A model generated the notes under the pieces. That model saw only the letters and a list, made by a program, of their open reading frames with translations. It ran no database searches and was not told the origin of the DNA. A stretch of DNA of 64,000 bases. Source: Nymphaea colorata. Lineage: Eukaryota > Streptophyta > Magnoliopsida > Nymphaeales > Nymphaeaceae. Of this stretch, positions 1 through 11,002 are shown in pieces. Numbering within the stretch: the first letter of the stretch is position 1; every line of letters starts with the position of its first letter. A program made the position numbers and the translations under genes. Where the stretch lies: the NCBI RefSeq assembly GCF_008831285.2, contig NC_045147.1:19286581-19350580 (forward strand), in the 5' to 3' direction.

Positions 1-840
1 ATCGATCCCAATCTGGGTTTGATCCACTTTTGTTATTAAAAAAGAAAGAACATGTTACTTTGTTATGACTTCAAATTTAGGTGGTCACATTTCTATTATT
101 ATTGTGAACATCACCCTACATGAGCCGAAACACGTCATATGGGTGTAGAACCCAAATAAGTTTATTATTTATATTTTTAATTTCCCAAATCGATTTAAAA
201 TCATTTAATTTTTTTTATTAAAAAAAATGAAAGGTAAGATACACGGATATGCAAGAGTGGGTCAGTGGCCTGTACGCCAGTGTGTTCTGTTGGTGGTTGA
301 AACGACACGGCATTAATATCGATATTTTGCTCATATATATATCTGATTTTTCTGAAATCCAATTAAATTTTGTTACGCTGAAATATATTAATGTTAAAAA
401 TAAGCTTTTAAATTAAAAGGTGGTCCTTTTTTTATATAAATGAAGAGAGTTAAGAGGATGTTTAAAGTATGACTTGATTGGACGGGTGGCAATAAAATAT
501 AGGCGTGTGTCCCAAAAAGTATGTGCGTCTGACGTTGGTGCAAATTACGATTTTTATTAATAGCATTGGACCAACCCTGCAACCATAAACCTTGACTCAT
601 TTATTATGTTGAAGATAAGGCCGGGTTGGCAAACAGCTAGGGCATCCATGTAACGGTGCAGAGAAGTCCCCAAGCCCAACCACTGAGGATAGTGAGTTAA
701 AGATTTTCATAATTAATAACATTCAACCAAATAGCTAAGTGTTTTTTTCCGCCAATATTCATTGAGGCTACTGGCCCTCGATCCACAATGCTTTCATCAC
801 ATATATGCAACCCAACTTTGTTTGTGAACAGGAAGATATT
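1..840. other. Intergenic, no gene seen
   Basis: AT-rich sequence with no recognisable coding region. Open frames here are short and have no family signature. Confidence 0.6.
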
Positions 841-1440
841 CTTTTCAATTTTTTAGTTTCTATCGGTTTGGAGCTCATACAAGTTTATATTCTTTTCAAT
901 TTTTTAGTTTCTACGTCAAGTTAAAATTATAACTTTATTTTTTAAATTAAAAAACAAAACGAAAATATGCTATCAGATTGCCACGAAAATAATGGCGCAA
1001 GGCCAAACGTTACAAGAGGAAGGGGAAATTTTGTAGTTTGGCTTGTAATTCTCTGTTTAGACGGTCGCTTCGCATGGCTACCGTGTCCGACAGGGCAACC
1101 AAGACAAGTTCGACAATGAAATACAAATGGAGTCCATACAAGTTTTCATTCCTTTTATTTTCTATTTTACGAATGAAGTTAAAATAATACATTTAAAAAA
1201 AAATTATGCAAAATAGGCCGATATGCAACAATACGCTTATCAGCCCATCAACCCGCGCATATATGTTAGCCCTCTTTAAGGGTCTAAAATTATTTGTCTT
1301 ATAATTACCCTTCAGCCAAGAATTTCTGGCTCCATTTATTCGTTCATTATATGCTTTTCAGTGGTTGCTCTACCCAAATGTCTGGTGTGTCTAAAAGGTT
1401 CTATCAATTTCTTCAATTCGAATGCAAAAGGTGCATAAAA
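841..1440 (+). repeat. Upstream region of RLP unit 0, shared with unit 3
   Basis: This stretch matches about 31024-31750 by eye, for example 'ggagctcatacaa' near 870 and 31028 and 'ggagtccatacaagttttc' near 1130 and 31530. It is the left edge of the tandem RLP array. Only units 0 and 3 carry this type; units 1 and 2 carry a different distal upstream sequence (4560-5560 and 20590-21800). Inference: two promoter-distal classes arose before or during the unit duplications. Confidence 0.65.
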
Positions 1441-2040
1441 TCCCTCATGGAGAGTCTAAATTGATAAAAGACAGCACTTTAACAAGGGAGATGGAGTACG
1501 CACCTTGAAATATTCAAATTCGATGGACCCAGACATGTTTCCGGACCTGAATCTTCACATTATCATCCTGCAGAAGTAGTTAAATATGAGTGACATTTTT
1601 AAGAACAACACAAAGACAGATTACATCATGATAATGCCCAATATTCTTTATTTTTTCTTTTTTGGTTAAGAGATTTTATATATGTTTTTGACATCATCTT
1701 TGTAATTGCAAGAGAAAAAAACTGATTTATTGGTTGTAGACTTTCCTTCCTTTATAATATTTTTGAATTTCTAATACTGACAATATTAACATTCCTTCTG
1801 AGTGTAATGTTTGTTGGACGAAGGAGCAGCACCAAGAAAATTGTGGAGCCTAAACCCAACCAGCACCGGTCCTGTGTGAAAGCGCGTCATGAAGGGGATG
1901 GGACGGACCCTAGGACTCAATTTTCTGATTGCCATAAAATACTCTCACTGGTAAAATTTATGGTTGCTTTTACAGCATGGATGTACTCCGAAAGAACCAA
2001 TTGCGAGGACAAATTCCAAGTGGATTCAACAATATAGTTT
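1441..2040 (+). pseudogene. Relic RLP unit 0: upstream region fused to an LRR fragment
   Basis: From about 1441 to 1925 the sequence follows the 5' regions of the three clade A RLPs, including 'atgtttgttgga' at 1807 and the 'gtggagc..agaccc'-like block that recurs at 6172, 23115 and 32190. At 1986-2030 it switches to a coding scrap reading LRKNQLRGQIPSGFN, an LRR segment. The IPSGF ending matches the clade B relics (45270-45310, 18730-18775) rather than clade A, which reads IPDGFE or IPDEFE. The signal peptide, LRRNT and nearly all repeats are gone. Inference: a large deletion or unequal crossover joined a clade A 5' end to a clade B interior. It cannot encode a receptor. Confidence 0.7.
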
Positions 2041-4559
2041 ATGCCTTCTGAAATTTTCTTTGGTGTAGGTGGCAAGCAGGGTATCTTGCAGCAAGTTTTC
2101 TTCTTCTTCTTGTTCCTTTCCAGCCTTCGCCCTTGTGCTTTATTATATTTCATCTCATTACCGGTGCAACTCTCCTCGCCTCCAGAGAGTTGTGTCACTT
2201 CAATTTTACAGATCTAGTAATTGGTAGGTGCGACTTAGTTGCATTTCCGTTTAAGATCACAAGAAGTGTTTATCAAATTTAAATTTTTAAGATTCTTTTA
2301 CTTAACAATAAGCCTTTAGTATACAGTAGTAACACGACCGACTCAAACGGTGATCCAAAGAGCAACCGGATTCTATATATGAGCTGACGGTGGATCAAGC
2401 TTAAGCAATCCGAGGCTGATCAAACTCATCCGACGACTGGTGCCATCTCCTATTTTACAATATTAGACAATTAATCAATTCGCCGCAAAATTAATGACAG
2501 AAATTGTAGGAGTTTAAGATGTGGATCAGTTTATGTCTGACTTTTAAGATCCCTAGCATGATCCTTTGCAATACGTTATACGATTTTTTTTTTTAACATC
2601 AAAACGTGAAATTTTTTTGTCAGAGTAAGATTTTTCTAAACACGTAATCCGTTTTATTCAGGTCTAAACAATTGATTTGATTTCATGGCAAGATTATTCG
2701 TTGCCTTATAAGATTTGACAAGATCAATATTCGCTATAATTTTGTGATTATTTTCTCCATAGATCCAGCACTGACGTCCTCATCCTTATCACTAATATGC
2801 ACTCCTAGATCTGATTCCGATCGTCCGGCATTATTGGCGTTTGCTCTGCTGTATTTTCCTTAAGATAAATTCAATGCGTTATCAAGGTTGCTTCATCTAA
2901 AGCAGCGGATCAGAGAAGCTTGCGCCTCGATAATGGTCAGCAGATCTAAATATAAATTTGAAATATCAGATCTGATCCTGGATTTAGATATGGATATATT
3001 CAAATAAGTCTGATTGAAGCTGATTCAAATGCTTGCTGCACTAAGTGGATACGTAGATTTAACACCTCTGGAAAAAAAGAAAGAGCGCGCACTTCGCATG
3101 CAACAAATTGCATTCAGATAGGTCTTGATTCTGGTCGGGTTTTAAATGTCAATTGAGATACAATCCAAGTTCATATTGGATGCAAATCCAAATCTGACTG
3201 AGAAGATATTCAAATTTATTTTAATGATCGAATCTAAGAATCTAGCGGCCCAGGCAAACGCTGGCACATTAATGTGAAAAAATTTGCTTCCCAAGTGGGC
3301 TGCTCTGGCACATGTGGAGAACTAAATGGCTCGCTTATAGTTACAAATGGGCCCATCTGATGTAAGGATTTTCGCTTTTCTTTTTTTTTTTCTGTGGGAT
3401 TAAGTTCTAGTAAATCCAAATCGGACACGGTCCCTGGACGAGTTCACAACTTATAAAAAGAGATAGGAACTTTAGGAAAGTTCACCTCAGAAGAACAAAA
3501 GAAAACGTTTCATAAAAAGAACACTGTGCCATTCACACATATGTAAAGCATATGTTCTAAGACAATTGTATTCTTGTTTGTGATAGTAGATGCTGTTTTT
3601 ATATACAATTGTCAATCACTGCCTACAAGTGACACCATCTTCATTGAAATAAGAAGAAGCTGAGTTGAGAGGGAGAGGGAGAGGGAGAGGGAGGAGGAGT
3701 AGGAAGGAGGGAGACTGTGGAGGGGCCGGATCAGAGGGGAAGTTGCGCTCATCGCTCGAAGCTGGAAGGCTTCACATTGGGCATCGCAATGCTGGGGATG
3801 CACCTAGTGAGGTTCATGCTGCCAGTAAGAACATTTGAGAAGTGTTCGATATATCTGCTCAAAATATTGAACTACCCAACTATTTTGAGCAAATAATTCT
3901 TGGGGGGCTAAGATTAGATTTTTCTTCTTTTTCGGTGAGTGAGATGTTCATCGCACTGCTCGAAACGGGGCCTGAAGGCCCCCTACCTTTGGGGTCCTGA
4001 GTTGCGTTTGTCAGCGATAAAAACGGTGCACCATTTAACTTGAATGGTGCGTCCTACAACTTTAAGATACAAGAACATAATGCCCACGGGAATCGAACTA
4101 CAAACCTAGACTAGATTTTGAAGCTAAATTTTTGTCTTTTAAATTAATATTTTCTCAATGTATAAAGCTACACAAGAATTTCAAGCCTACATGTTATAAG
4201 TTTGATAAACCATGGATTGTAACTGCATCTTTCCGACATCAACAACAGCTTGCCACCTTAAATCTATATTAAATCTTTGAATTTAAAATATCAAGTAATC
4301 ATACAGCGCCCCTTTCGTGACATTAGTTTCAGTGGATTTGAACTGTTACTGCAGATACCGTGGATAATCACGAAGTGCATAATAATGAGGTTTAATATGG
4401 CGGAGCACATGTACACGACGAGCGTAAGATTGGGGTGGATGCTTAACATTGCAACGGTCATTCTTAACCTTGTTGTTATCTTATATATCATTTTTACTAT
4501 CTCATATTCTTGTCGTTGTCTCATACCTATTATCCTATACTCGTTTCATTACTCCATAC
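2041..4559. other. Intergenic, no gene seen
   Basis: No supported gene. There is a GA-rich microsatellite at about 3669-3695. Around 4087-4112 the minus strand reads 'gttcgattcccgtgggc', resembling a tRNA T-arm or pol III B box, but I found no A box or rest of a tRNA. It may be the remains of a SINE. Confidence 0.5.
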
Positions 4560-5560
4560 CTATTGTTATCACATTCCCATAATGCCTAAGATAAGGAAGT
4601 TATATGAGATAATTATAAGGATATGAGATAATAACAGATGTATAAAATAACCATATGAGTGAGACAAAAAAAACAGAGATGTTTCTTTGTTACTCAAAAG
4701 GATGTCTTGGTTATAGCGGTTTCCATATGCAAACTGAAGTCTAAACTTTATCAAACTAAACCCCCAAAACCTTACCTTTTTTTTTTTTTTGCTTTTAAAA
4801 AAGTTCTCTTTTTCTTTTAACCAAGGATATTTTTTGTTGTGATCATATTGACGCAAGAAAATTTTGTGCACGTCAATGTCGTATATAACCATTGTTTTTT
4901 TTTTTGCTTTTAAAAGTTCTCTTTTTCTATTAACCACGGATATTTTTCGTTGTGATTATATTGACGCAAGAAAATTTTGTGCACGTCAACGCCCCATATA
5001 ACCTTCTTCCAGGAAGGAAGCTCCGCTTTGTCGATAATTTTAATATTTTGAAACCATAACGTGATTTTAACTCCAGCCATGCCCTGACTCAATCTAGGAG
5101 TTATGTGACAAAAAAGATCGACGAGATAGCGAATGTGACGGTGTTCTTGGAAATCTTAAAAAGGACATAATGGAACATGACTAAAGATAATGATCCAAAT
5201 CCAAAAGGTGAATCCCAAGTCCAAGTCAAGTCCACACCCCCACGCGGTTTCTATGGAAATTAAGTGCCAAATATTTAGTCGCGATCATAATTGACAAAAC
5301 GATGCTTTTGAAAGGGTCAACGAGTCTTCTTTGTAACGAAAAAAGTTGGGGGACATTTCCGTGATGTTGATGGCATATCTGGATTGAAAGGGGCTTAGAT
5401 TCAATATCGAAGACCTGTTTTTTGACCTCGTCTGCAATATTATGAAACGGTTCAAGTAAAAGATACATGTAGAGAATGATTGGGTTGAAACTTGATCTTC
5501 GAACTTCAAGCTTACCATCTATAACTTTTTAACCAAATGGATGTAAAATTAAGTTCAATT
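4560..5560 (+). repeat. Distal upstream region of RLP unit 1, shared with unit 2
   Basis: Matches about 20620-21790, including 'aaggaagttatatga', 'attttgtgcacgtca' and 'gaaaaaagttggggg'. The two copies differ mainly by indels. The unit 2 copy carries a 202-bp insertion (20703-20904) absent here, so this copy is the empty site. Within this copy the block 'cttttaa..ttctctttttct..taacca' is itself duplicated (about 4790-4870 and 4905-4985). Confidence 0.7.
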
Positions 5561-6140
5561 CTATAGTAATTTTCTTTTTGGGGTATACGAAGTATAATTT
5601 TTTCAAAGAATTAATTTGACTCTTTAGTGGATTAGTTATTGGATCGAGATAAAGCAGATTACAGACACACATAAATATATATATTAGAATTTTGTGGCTA
5701 TGTTAATTAGTTCGCGTAAATGAACTATGGGCGAGACAGCGGAATCAAGATCCAAAATGGTAGAGATTATAGAGAAAGAAAGCACTAGTCTGATACAACA
5801 GTACTTTAACCAGGGAGATCGAGTACACAACTGGAAATATTCAAAATCGATGGATCAAGGCATGTTTCTGCACCTAAATATTCACATTATCATCCTGTAG
5901 AAGTAGTTATATATGAGTGACATTTTTAAGAACATCACAAAGACATATTCCATCATGATAATGTCCAATATTCTATAAAATTCTTAAATTTTTTTTGTTA
6001 AGAGATTTTATATATGTTTTGACTTCATCTTTGTACTTGCAAGAGAAAAAACTGATTTATTGGTTATAGAATTTCTGTTCTTTATAATATTTTTGAATTT
6101 CTAATACTGACAATATTAAAATTCCTTCTGAGTGTAATGT
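5561..6140 (+). promoter_or_regulatory. Proximal upstream region of RLP gene 1
   Basis: Conserved in all units: compare 21960-23080 (unit 2), 31760-32160 (unit 3) and 1450-1800 (unit 0), with shared strings such as 'tatatatgagtgacattttta' truncated here to its core and 'tgcaagagaaaaaact'. Conservation across degraded copies reflects recent duplication and is not proof of regulatory function. Confidence 0.45.
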
Positions 6141-6540
6141 TTGTTGGATGAAGAAGCTGCACTATTAAAAGTGTGGAGCATAGACCCACGCACCACCTGT
6201 CCTATTTAAAAGCGTGTCGTGAAGGGGACGGAGTTCCCGGCCCTCTTCCTTTTTCTTCATTAGAAAAGTGCCACCGGTGCTTATCTCTTACGTTCTGCAG
6301 AAGTTGTGTATCATATTTGGATTGGTCTGGGCCGCTTGCTATATATACAGATATAAGATTAGAGAGCTCCTCAGGTTGGATGCACTTTTAGCTAATCCAG
6401 CGAGAGACAAATCAAAGAGTGTTGTTGCACGCCATCATGGGCGTAGGTGCGCTGCAATTGCTCAAGCACCAAAGCCAGTATTGCTACGCAGAAGCACCAT
6501 TATTTTTTTGGATGAAGAAGCAGCACTATTAAAAGTGTGG
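6141..6540 (+). repeat. Extra partial copy of the RLP 5' end (promoter plus signal-peptide start)
   Basis: This stretch is repeated at about 6815-7140 just before gene 1. Both copies contain the 'gccaccggtgcttatctctta' region, the TATA-like 'tatatacagatataag', and the start-codon context 'cgccatcatgggcg' (ATG at 6437 here, 7062 in the gene). In this copy one base is missing after the start (gtgcgctgc versus gtgccgctgc), so the leader goes out of frame, and the copy ends with a return to the 'gatgaagaagcagcac' block. Inference: a local tandem duplication left gene 1 with two stacked promoter and first-codon regions; the upstream one is dead as coding sequence but could still initiate transcription. 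Confidence 0.6.
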
Positions 6541-6976
6541 AGCATAGACCCAACCACCACTGGTCTCTTGAAGTTGGGGAAGATCGTAGTTGAGAGAGAA
6601 GGACCGACTGGAGACGTAAGGTAACAGAGAAACAGGGAGAAAGGGCCAATGTTATGCGAGGGATCAAAAATCCAGTATTCTTATTTATCATATATATATA
6701 TACAGTGTAACTCAGATGTATATACATGTATGAGACCCATTGTCAATGGGATACAGCTGTAGACAACTATATTACAGCTGTTTATTCTAAACTTTCTAGG
6801 CAAACCTCCTAACATGGTCCTATGTAAAAGCGTGTCGTGAAGGGAAACGGAGCTCCCGGCCCCGAGCATTCAATTTTCTGCCTTTTTCTTCATCATAAAA
6901 GCGCCACCGGTGCTTATCTCTTATGTCCAGCAGAAGTTGTGTATCATATTTGGATTGGTTTCGGCCGCTTACTACA

Positions 6977-6984
6977 TATATAGA
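6977..6984 (+). promoter_or_regulatory. Candidate TATA box of RLP gene 1
   Basis: TATATAGA lies about 78 bp before the ATG at 7062. The same motif in the same context ('tatatagatataagattaga') is kept in unit 2 (about 23303-23312) and unit 3 (32358-32365). The spacing suits a plant TATA box with a short 5' leader. No transcript evidence is available. Confidence 0.45.
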
Positions 6985-7061
6985 TATAAGATTAGAGAGC
7001 TCATCAGGTTGGACGCACTTTTAGCTAATCCAGCGATCAAAGAGTGTTGTTGCACGCCATC

Positions 7062-10000
7062 ATGGGCGAAGGTGCCGCTGCAATTGCTCGACCACCGAAT
7101 CCATTATTGCTATGCAGAAGCACCATTATTTTTTTGGGTATGTTCGTTATTGGTGTGGTATGTGCTTCGAAGGATGAAACACCACCACCACCAACAAGTA
7201 CAGAAACGAGCGGAGCAGTTTCGAGGATCTGCCTCGCCAACCAGAGTTCAGCACTTCTTCAATTCAAGCGGAGCCTTCTGGAGATGCAACCTGATGTGCT
7301 GAGCTCATGGCAGCACAATGGATCCGACTGCTGTCACTGGAAAGGAGTTACTTGCAATAACCTCACTGGCTTCGTCATTGCATTGGAGATACCTTTTCAT
7401 GATCTTGGCCTTTATGGATATGATCAAGATATCTATCTTAAAGGTGTCGCCATTGACTCTTCCCTGTTCAAGCTTCCATATTTGCAACGTCTGGATCTCA
7501 GCTACAACCTATTGAACGGTATCATCCCCAAGAGACTCGTGGAACTCACCCACCTGACCCACCTCAATCTGTCCCATTGTGAGTTCTCTGGTCAGATCCC
7601 AGTAGAGTTGTCCCAAATGACACGATTGGTCTCTCTTGATCTCTCTTATAATCCTCGCCTACTACTCCAGCATCCTAATTTCTTACAGCTTTTCAGGGGC
7701 TTCGTTCATTTGGAGCACCTTCGACTGGATAGAGCTGACGTCTCCATGAGCTTAAGAGAAGTAAGCATGACCTTGTCCTCATCTCAGGAACTGCAAACAA
7801 TAAGCTTATCTGGGTGTAATATTTCTGGCACAATGGACGAATCACTTCTCCATTTTCAGTCGCTATCTTACTTGGATTTGGGGTCCAACAAACTTGAAAG
7901 TAGTATCCTTGAAGGTTTATGCTCGCTTGGGAACATCACTTCGTTAAGGCTTCGTGGAAATTTCATGACCGGGGCAATTCCGCCATGTCTTTTCAGTCTT
8001 CCCTCTTTAAAGGTGCTGGACCTAGGCCGCAACCATCTCATCTCCCAAATCCCCAACCCGATCCCCTCCTCCCTAACTGAACTGGACCTAAGTGACAACG
8101 GACTAACTGGGAGCATTCCCTCATCACTCTTCAACCTCTCCTTTCTAGCAACACTAGACCTCAGCCACAATCTTCTAACAGAGAACTTTCCTTCTTCCCA
8201 CTTCAATCTCCCTTTCCTAAAAAAGTTAGTCCTCAGTGGGAATAGCCTAACTGGGACCATTCCATTGTGGCTTTTCAACTTCTCCTCCTTAGAAGAACTA
8301 GACCTCAGTAGCAACTATCTGCTTGGAGTTCCCTCAATGCTTTTCAATCCAATCTCACCGTTGAAAACAGCGGACCTTAGTGATAATTCCCTAAGTCGGA
8401 GTGTTCCCCCATGGCTTTTCAACCTCTCCTCCTTAGATTCACTAGACCTTAGCAACAACTTCCTAACTGGGGTTCCCTCGCTGCTTTTCAACTCAAACTC
8501 CTCCTTAACAACACTAGACCTTAGTCACAACAACTTGATGGGCAGAATTCCTCCCTTGCTTTTCACCCTTCCTTCCTTAAGGAAACTAAACCTCGGAAGT
8601 AATAAGTTCAGTGATCTGCTCGCCAACTTTGACAATAACCTATACTCCCAGCACTTGGAATTCCTTCAGCTTGATCACAATTTTCTTAGTGGTGATATCC
8701 CTTCTTTCGTCAAGAGACTTCCTGCCTTGAAAAGCATTGACCTTTCCTCTAATTGTTTCAATGTTACCGTTGATCTTTCTTTCTTTTTTAGTATCAAGGG
8801 CCTTGCTGCATTGGACCTTTCCAATAACACAAGGCTGACAGTTGATTCATCCCATTCCAGCGACGATGCACAAGGTAGTTCCAAGGATTCTTCTGGGATT
8901 CAATCTTTAAAATTGAACTCTTGTAATATTCGGACTTTTCCTAGATTTGTCTGTAAACTTAACGATCTTGTGGCTCTAGAGCTTTCCAACAATAACATTG
9001 AAGGGGAGATACCATCTTGCCTGTGGTGGGAACTTAGTAGTTTTGATGCTCTGGTTCTTGATCATAACAAGCTACATGGTTTTGAAGAGCCAGCCCATCG
9101 GATTAGCTTAGCTGCAGATGGCGGCCTTTTGTACATGTCTGTCTCCAATAATCCGATCGAAGGGGAAATTCCAACTTTCCTTTGCGATGTAGCACCAACG
9201 TTCTTGGACATGTCAGAGAATTCCTTGATGGGTGAGATACCGGATTGCCTTGGTAAACAAGTGACTGTACTGAATTTGAGAAAGAATCAACTAGGAGGCC
9301 AAATTCCTGATGGATTCGAGTCGGGGCTTCTCGAGTTTGTCGCCTTGAGTGACAACTTACTCACTGGCAAAATTCCAAGGTCTCTCTTCAATCGCTCATC
9401 TTTGAGGGTCCTGGATCTAGGAAACAACAAGTTGAACGACTCTTTTCCTTCTCAGCTAGGCCAACTACCTAAGCTTCAAGTGCTGATTTTGAGGTCCAAC
9501 CATCTACATGGACCTATTACAGTTGACGCTTCTCAGCAAGAATTTCATTGGTTAAAGATCTTCGACATATCTAACAATTACTTTTCAGGGTCTCTCCCAC
9601 ATGAGTTGTTTCAAGGCTTCAAGGCCATGATGTCAGGTACCAAAGAGAATGAAATTGAGTTCTTTGAAATTGGCTTGACCTTCTTGAGTGGGTATTGGGA
9701 ACGGGATGTTGACCATTTTGTGGAGGAAACAATCAAGGGAGAATATCGTTTGCATAAAGAGTTCAAGAGGGACTTGACTATCATAGACCTATCTAGCAAT
9801 AATTTCACAGGCCGAATTCCTGAAGAGATAGGGTCCTTGACGTCCTTATACATATTAAACATTTCTACAAACCATCTAGTTGGCTCCATCCCCGAGTCAT
9901 TTGGAAAGTTGCAGCAGATGGAGTCGTTAGATCTCTCTTACAACCAGTTATCAGGAGTTATACCTGGGGACCTGTCATACAATGACTCGCATGGGATGAT

Positions 10001-10337
10001 ACCACAAGGAAACCAGTTCAATACTTTTCCGGCGTCTCCTTTTAAACCGGCATCTCCTTTTGAAGGAAACCCGATGCTTTGTGGACTAATGGTGAACAGA
10101 TCTTGCCCTCATGCTGGAGGAGATGGTCTCGTTGAGAAGAAAAACAAGCAAATAAAAGAGAAGGGATGGAAGTATGGATCAGTAGAATTCGGTTTTGCAG
10201 TTGGCTTGGTGATCACAACTCTCTCCTTCTTGTTCATGAACAGAGTAACAGATTGGTATTGGGATCGAACTGACAGGATGATAGACTTCATCTTGCAGCG
10301 GGTTTTCCCTTCTCGATTTGGCAGGCGTAGGCATTAA
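7062..10337 (+). CDS. LRR receptor-like protein (Cf/EIX-type RLP), intact ORF, clade A unit 1
   Basis: A single uninterrupted exon encodes 1,091 residues. I chose the ATG at 7062, conserved in all copies; the triplet at 7044 is GTG. Visible parts are a hydrophobic signal peptide (about 17-35), a Thr/Pro-rich spacer, an LRRNT cap with the paired cysteines of DCCHWKGVTC (about 89-98), a long array of extracellular plant-type LRRs (LxxLxxLxLSxNxLxGxIP), an island-like interruption before the last repeats (around VEETIKGEYR), a GNPMLCG cap, a transmembrane helix (about 1041-1059) containing GFAVG (GxxxG), and a 32-residue basic tail ending RFGRRRH. There is no kinase domain, which defines RLPs rather than RLKs. 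Family members sense pathogen or developmental ligands at the plasma membrane and signal through SOBIR1-type kinases; the ligand here is unknown. Compared with the sister copies, the last LRR has lost 11 residues and the cap region has gained a short SPFKPA-like repeat. Confidence 0.9.
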   Translation: MGEGAAAIARPPNPLLLCRSTIIFLGMFVIGVVCASKDETPPPPTSTETSGAVSRICLANQSSALLQFKRSLLEMQPDVLSSWQHNGSDCCHWKGVTCNNLTGFVIALEIPFHDLGLYGYDQDIYLKGVAIDSSLFKLPYLQRLDLSYNLLNGIIPKRLVELTHLTHLNLSHCEFSGQIPVELSQMTRLVSLDLSYNPRLLLQHPNFLQLFRGFVHLEHLRLDRADVSMSLREVSMTLSSSQELQTISLSGCNISGTMDESLLHFQSLSYLDLGSNKLESSILEGLCSLGNITSLRLRGNFMTGAIPPCLFSLPSLKVLDLGRNHLISQIPNPIPSSLTELDLSDNGLTGSIPSSLFNLSFLATLDLSHNLLTENFPSSHFNLPFLKKLVLSGNSLTGTIPLWLFNFSSLEELDLSSNYLLGVPSMLFNPISPLKTADLSDNSLSRSVPPWLFNLSSLDSLDLSNNFLTGVPSLLFNSNSSLTTLDLSHNNLMGRIPPLLFTLPSLRKLNLGSNKFSDLLANFDNNLYSQHLEFLQLDHNFLSGDIPSFVKRLPALKSIDLSSNCFNVTVDLSFFFSIKGLAALDLSNNTRLTVDSSHSSDDAQGSSKDSSGIQSLKLNSCNIRTFPRFVCKLNDLVALELSNNNIEGEIPSCLWWELSSFDALVLDHNKLHGFEEPAHRISLAADGGLLYMSVSNNPIEGEIPTFLCDVAPTFLDMSENSLMGEIPDCLGKQVTVLNLRKNQLGGQIPDGFESGLLEFVALSDNLLTGKIPRSLFNRSSLRVLDLGNNKLNDSFPSQLGQLPKLQVLILRSNHLHGPITVDASQQEFHWLKIFDISNNYFSGSLPHELFQGFKAMMSGTKENEIEFFEIGLTFLSGYWERDVDHFVEETIKGEYRLHKEFKRDLTIIDLSSNNFTGRIPEEIGSLTSLYILNISTNHLVGSIPESFGKLQQMESLDLSYNQLSGVIPGDLSYNDSHGMIPQGNQFNTFPASPFKPASPFEGNPMLCGLMVNRSCPHAGGDGLVEKKNKQIKEKGWKYGSVEFGFAVGLVITTLSFLFMNRVTDWYWDRTDRMIDFILQRVFPSRFGRRRH

Positions 10338-10506
10338 GCGATCAGGTTCTCCTCATGAATCAAGATTGGTTCCAGATTTCTGGTGCTAGTGAAGTCCATC
10401 TCAGTTGGCATGTGTGTTCTCTAAGTCCTTTTTCTTGTTTTTTGTTTCGTTTTGCCCTTTTTTGGTGTAGCCATTTCACGTTTGGTTATGTGCTGAATGT
10501 AAATTC

Positions 10507-10512
10507 AATAAA
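10507..10512 (+). terminator. Poly(A) signal AATAAA of RLP gene 1
   Basis: AATAAA lies about 170 bp after the stop codon in the context 'gtaaattcaataaa'. Unit 2 keeps it (26932-26937); in unit 3 it reads AATACA (36019-36024). The Ty3/gypsy element begins 20 bp downstream, so the native cleavage site region is displaced or replaced by LTR sequence. Confidence 0.55.
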
Positions 10513-10531
10513 GTAAGTTCACTGAATCCTC

Positions 10532-10975
10532 TGATCCGGGAACAAGACCTGCCCATATGCGCGTGACCTGCCCAACAAGTCACCTGCCCAACAAGTCGGA
10601 AACATTGGAGAACATGGCAGCAACTTAGTTGTGGGGAGAGCAAGTGGTTGGTGGTTAGAGAAAATGTAGCGCATGAGACCCCGATTTTGTGGGAGTCTTT
10701 GGAGACGTGAGTTTGTGGGAGTCTTTGGAGACGTGAGTGATGGGTGGTTATACACCAAGCTATAAGCCTCGCAGGAAGGGGTGGTTATACACCCAGCTAT
10801 AAGCCTAGCAGGAAGGGGCACCTGTAAAGCAGAGAAGATAGAAAAGAAAAAAAAAGTGGCCTCTCCATTTTCGGAGGAGAGAGAAAATTTTGTGCCTTGC
10901 TTTCTCCTTGTAATTTGGCGTCTAAAGTTTTCTTACGGTTTGGGGTGAGAGACTGATTCAAAGTCTCATACATCA
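10532..10975 (+). repeat. 5' LTR of the Ty3/gypsy element
   Basis: This 444-bp LTR begins TGATCCGGGAAC and ends CTCATACATCA. It is longer than its 385-bp partner because it has internal tandem duplications: a 'gtgggagtctttggagacgtg' block (cut here) occurs twice near 10688-10735, and a 'ggttatacacc..gctataagcct' block twice near 10743-10812. It lacks a stretch of about 30 bp present at about 16331-16361 in the 3' LTR. Confidence 0.9.
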
Positions 10976-10977
10976 AC

Positions 10978-10989
10978 TGGTATCAGAGC
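10978..10989 (+). other. Primer-binding site, initiator tRNA-Met type
   Basis: TGGTATCAGAGC starts two bases after the 5' LTR. It is the standard complement of the 3' end of plant initiator tRNA-Met used to prime minus-strand synthesis in many plant LTR elements. Confidence 0.85.
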
Positions 10990-11002
10990 CGCGTTTCTGT
11001 GC

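Noticed and set aside
4087..4112. A tRNA gene or SINE on the minus strand
   Set aside because: Only a T-arm or B-box-like string is present; no cloverleaf, A box or clear SINE boundaries.
4277..4582. A membrane protein gene
   Set aside because: Overlapping hydrophobic frames on both strands in AT-rich DNA, no family match, and part of the segment is the duplicated upstream sequence of the array.
7044..7061. An earlier start for RLP gene 1
   Set aside because: The triplet at 7044 is GTG. The ATG at 7062 is conserved in all copies and gives a good signal peptide.
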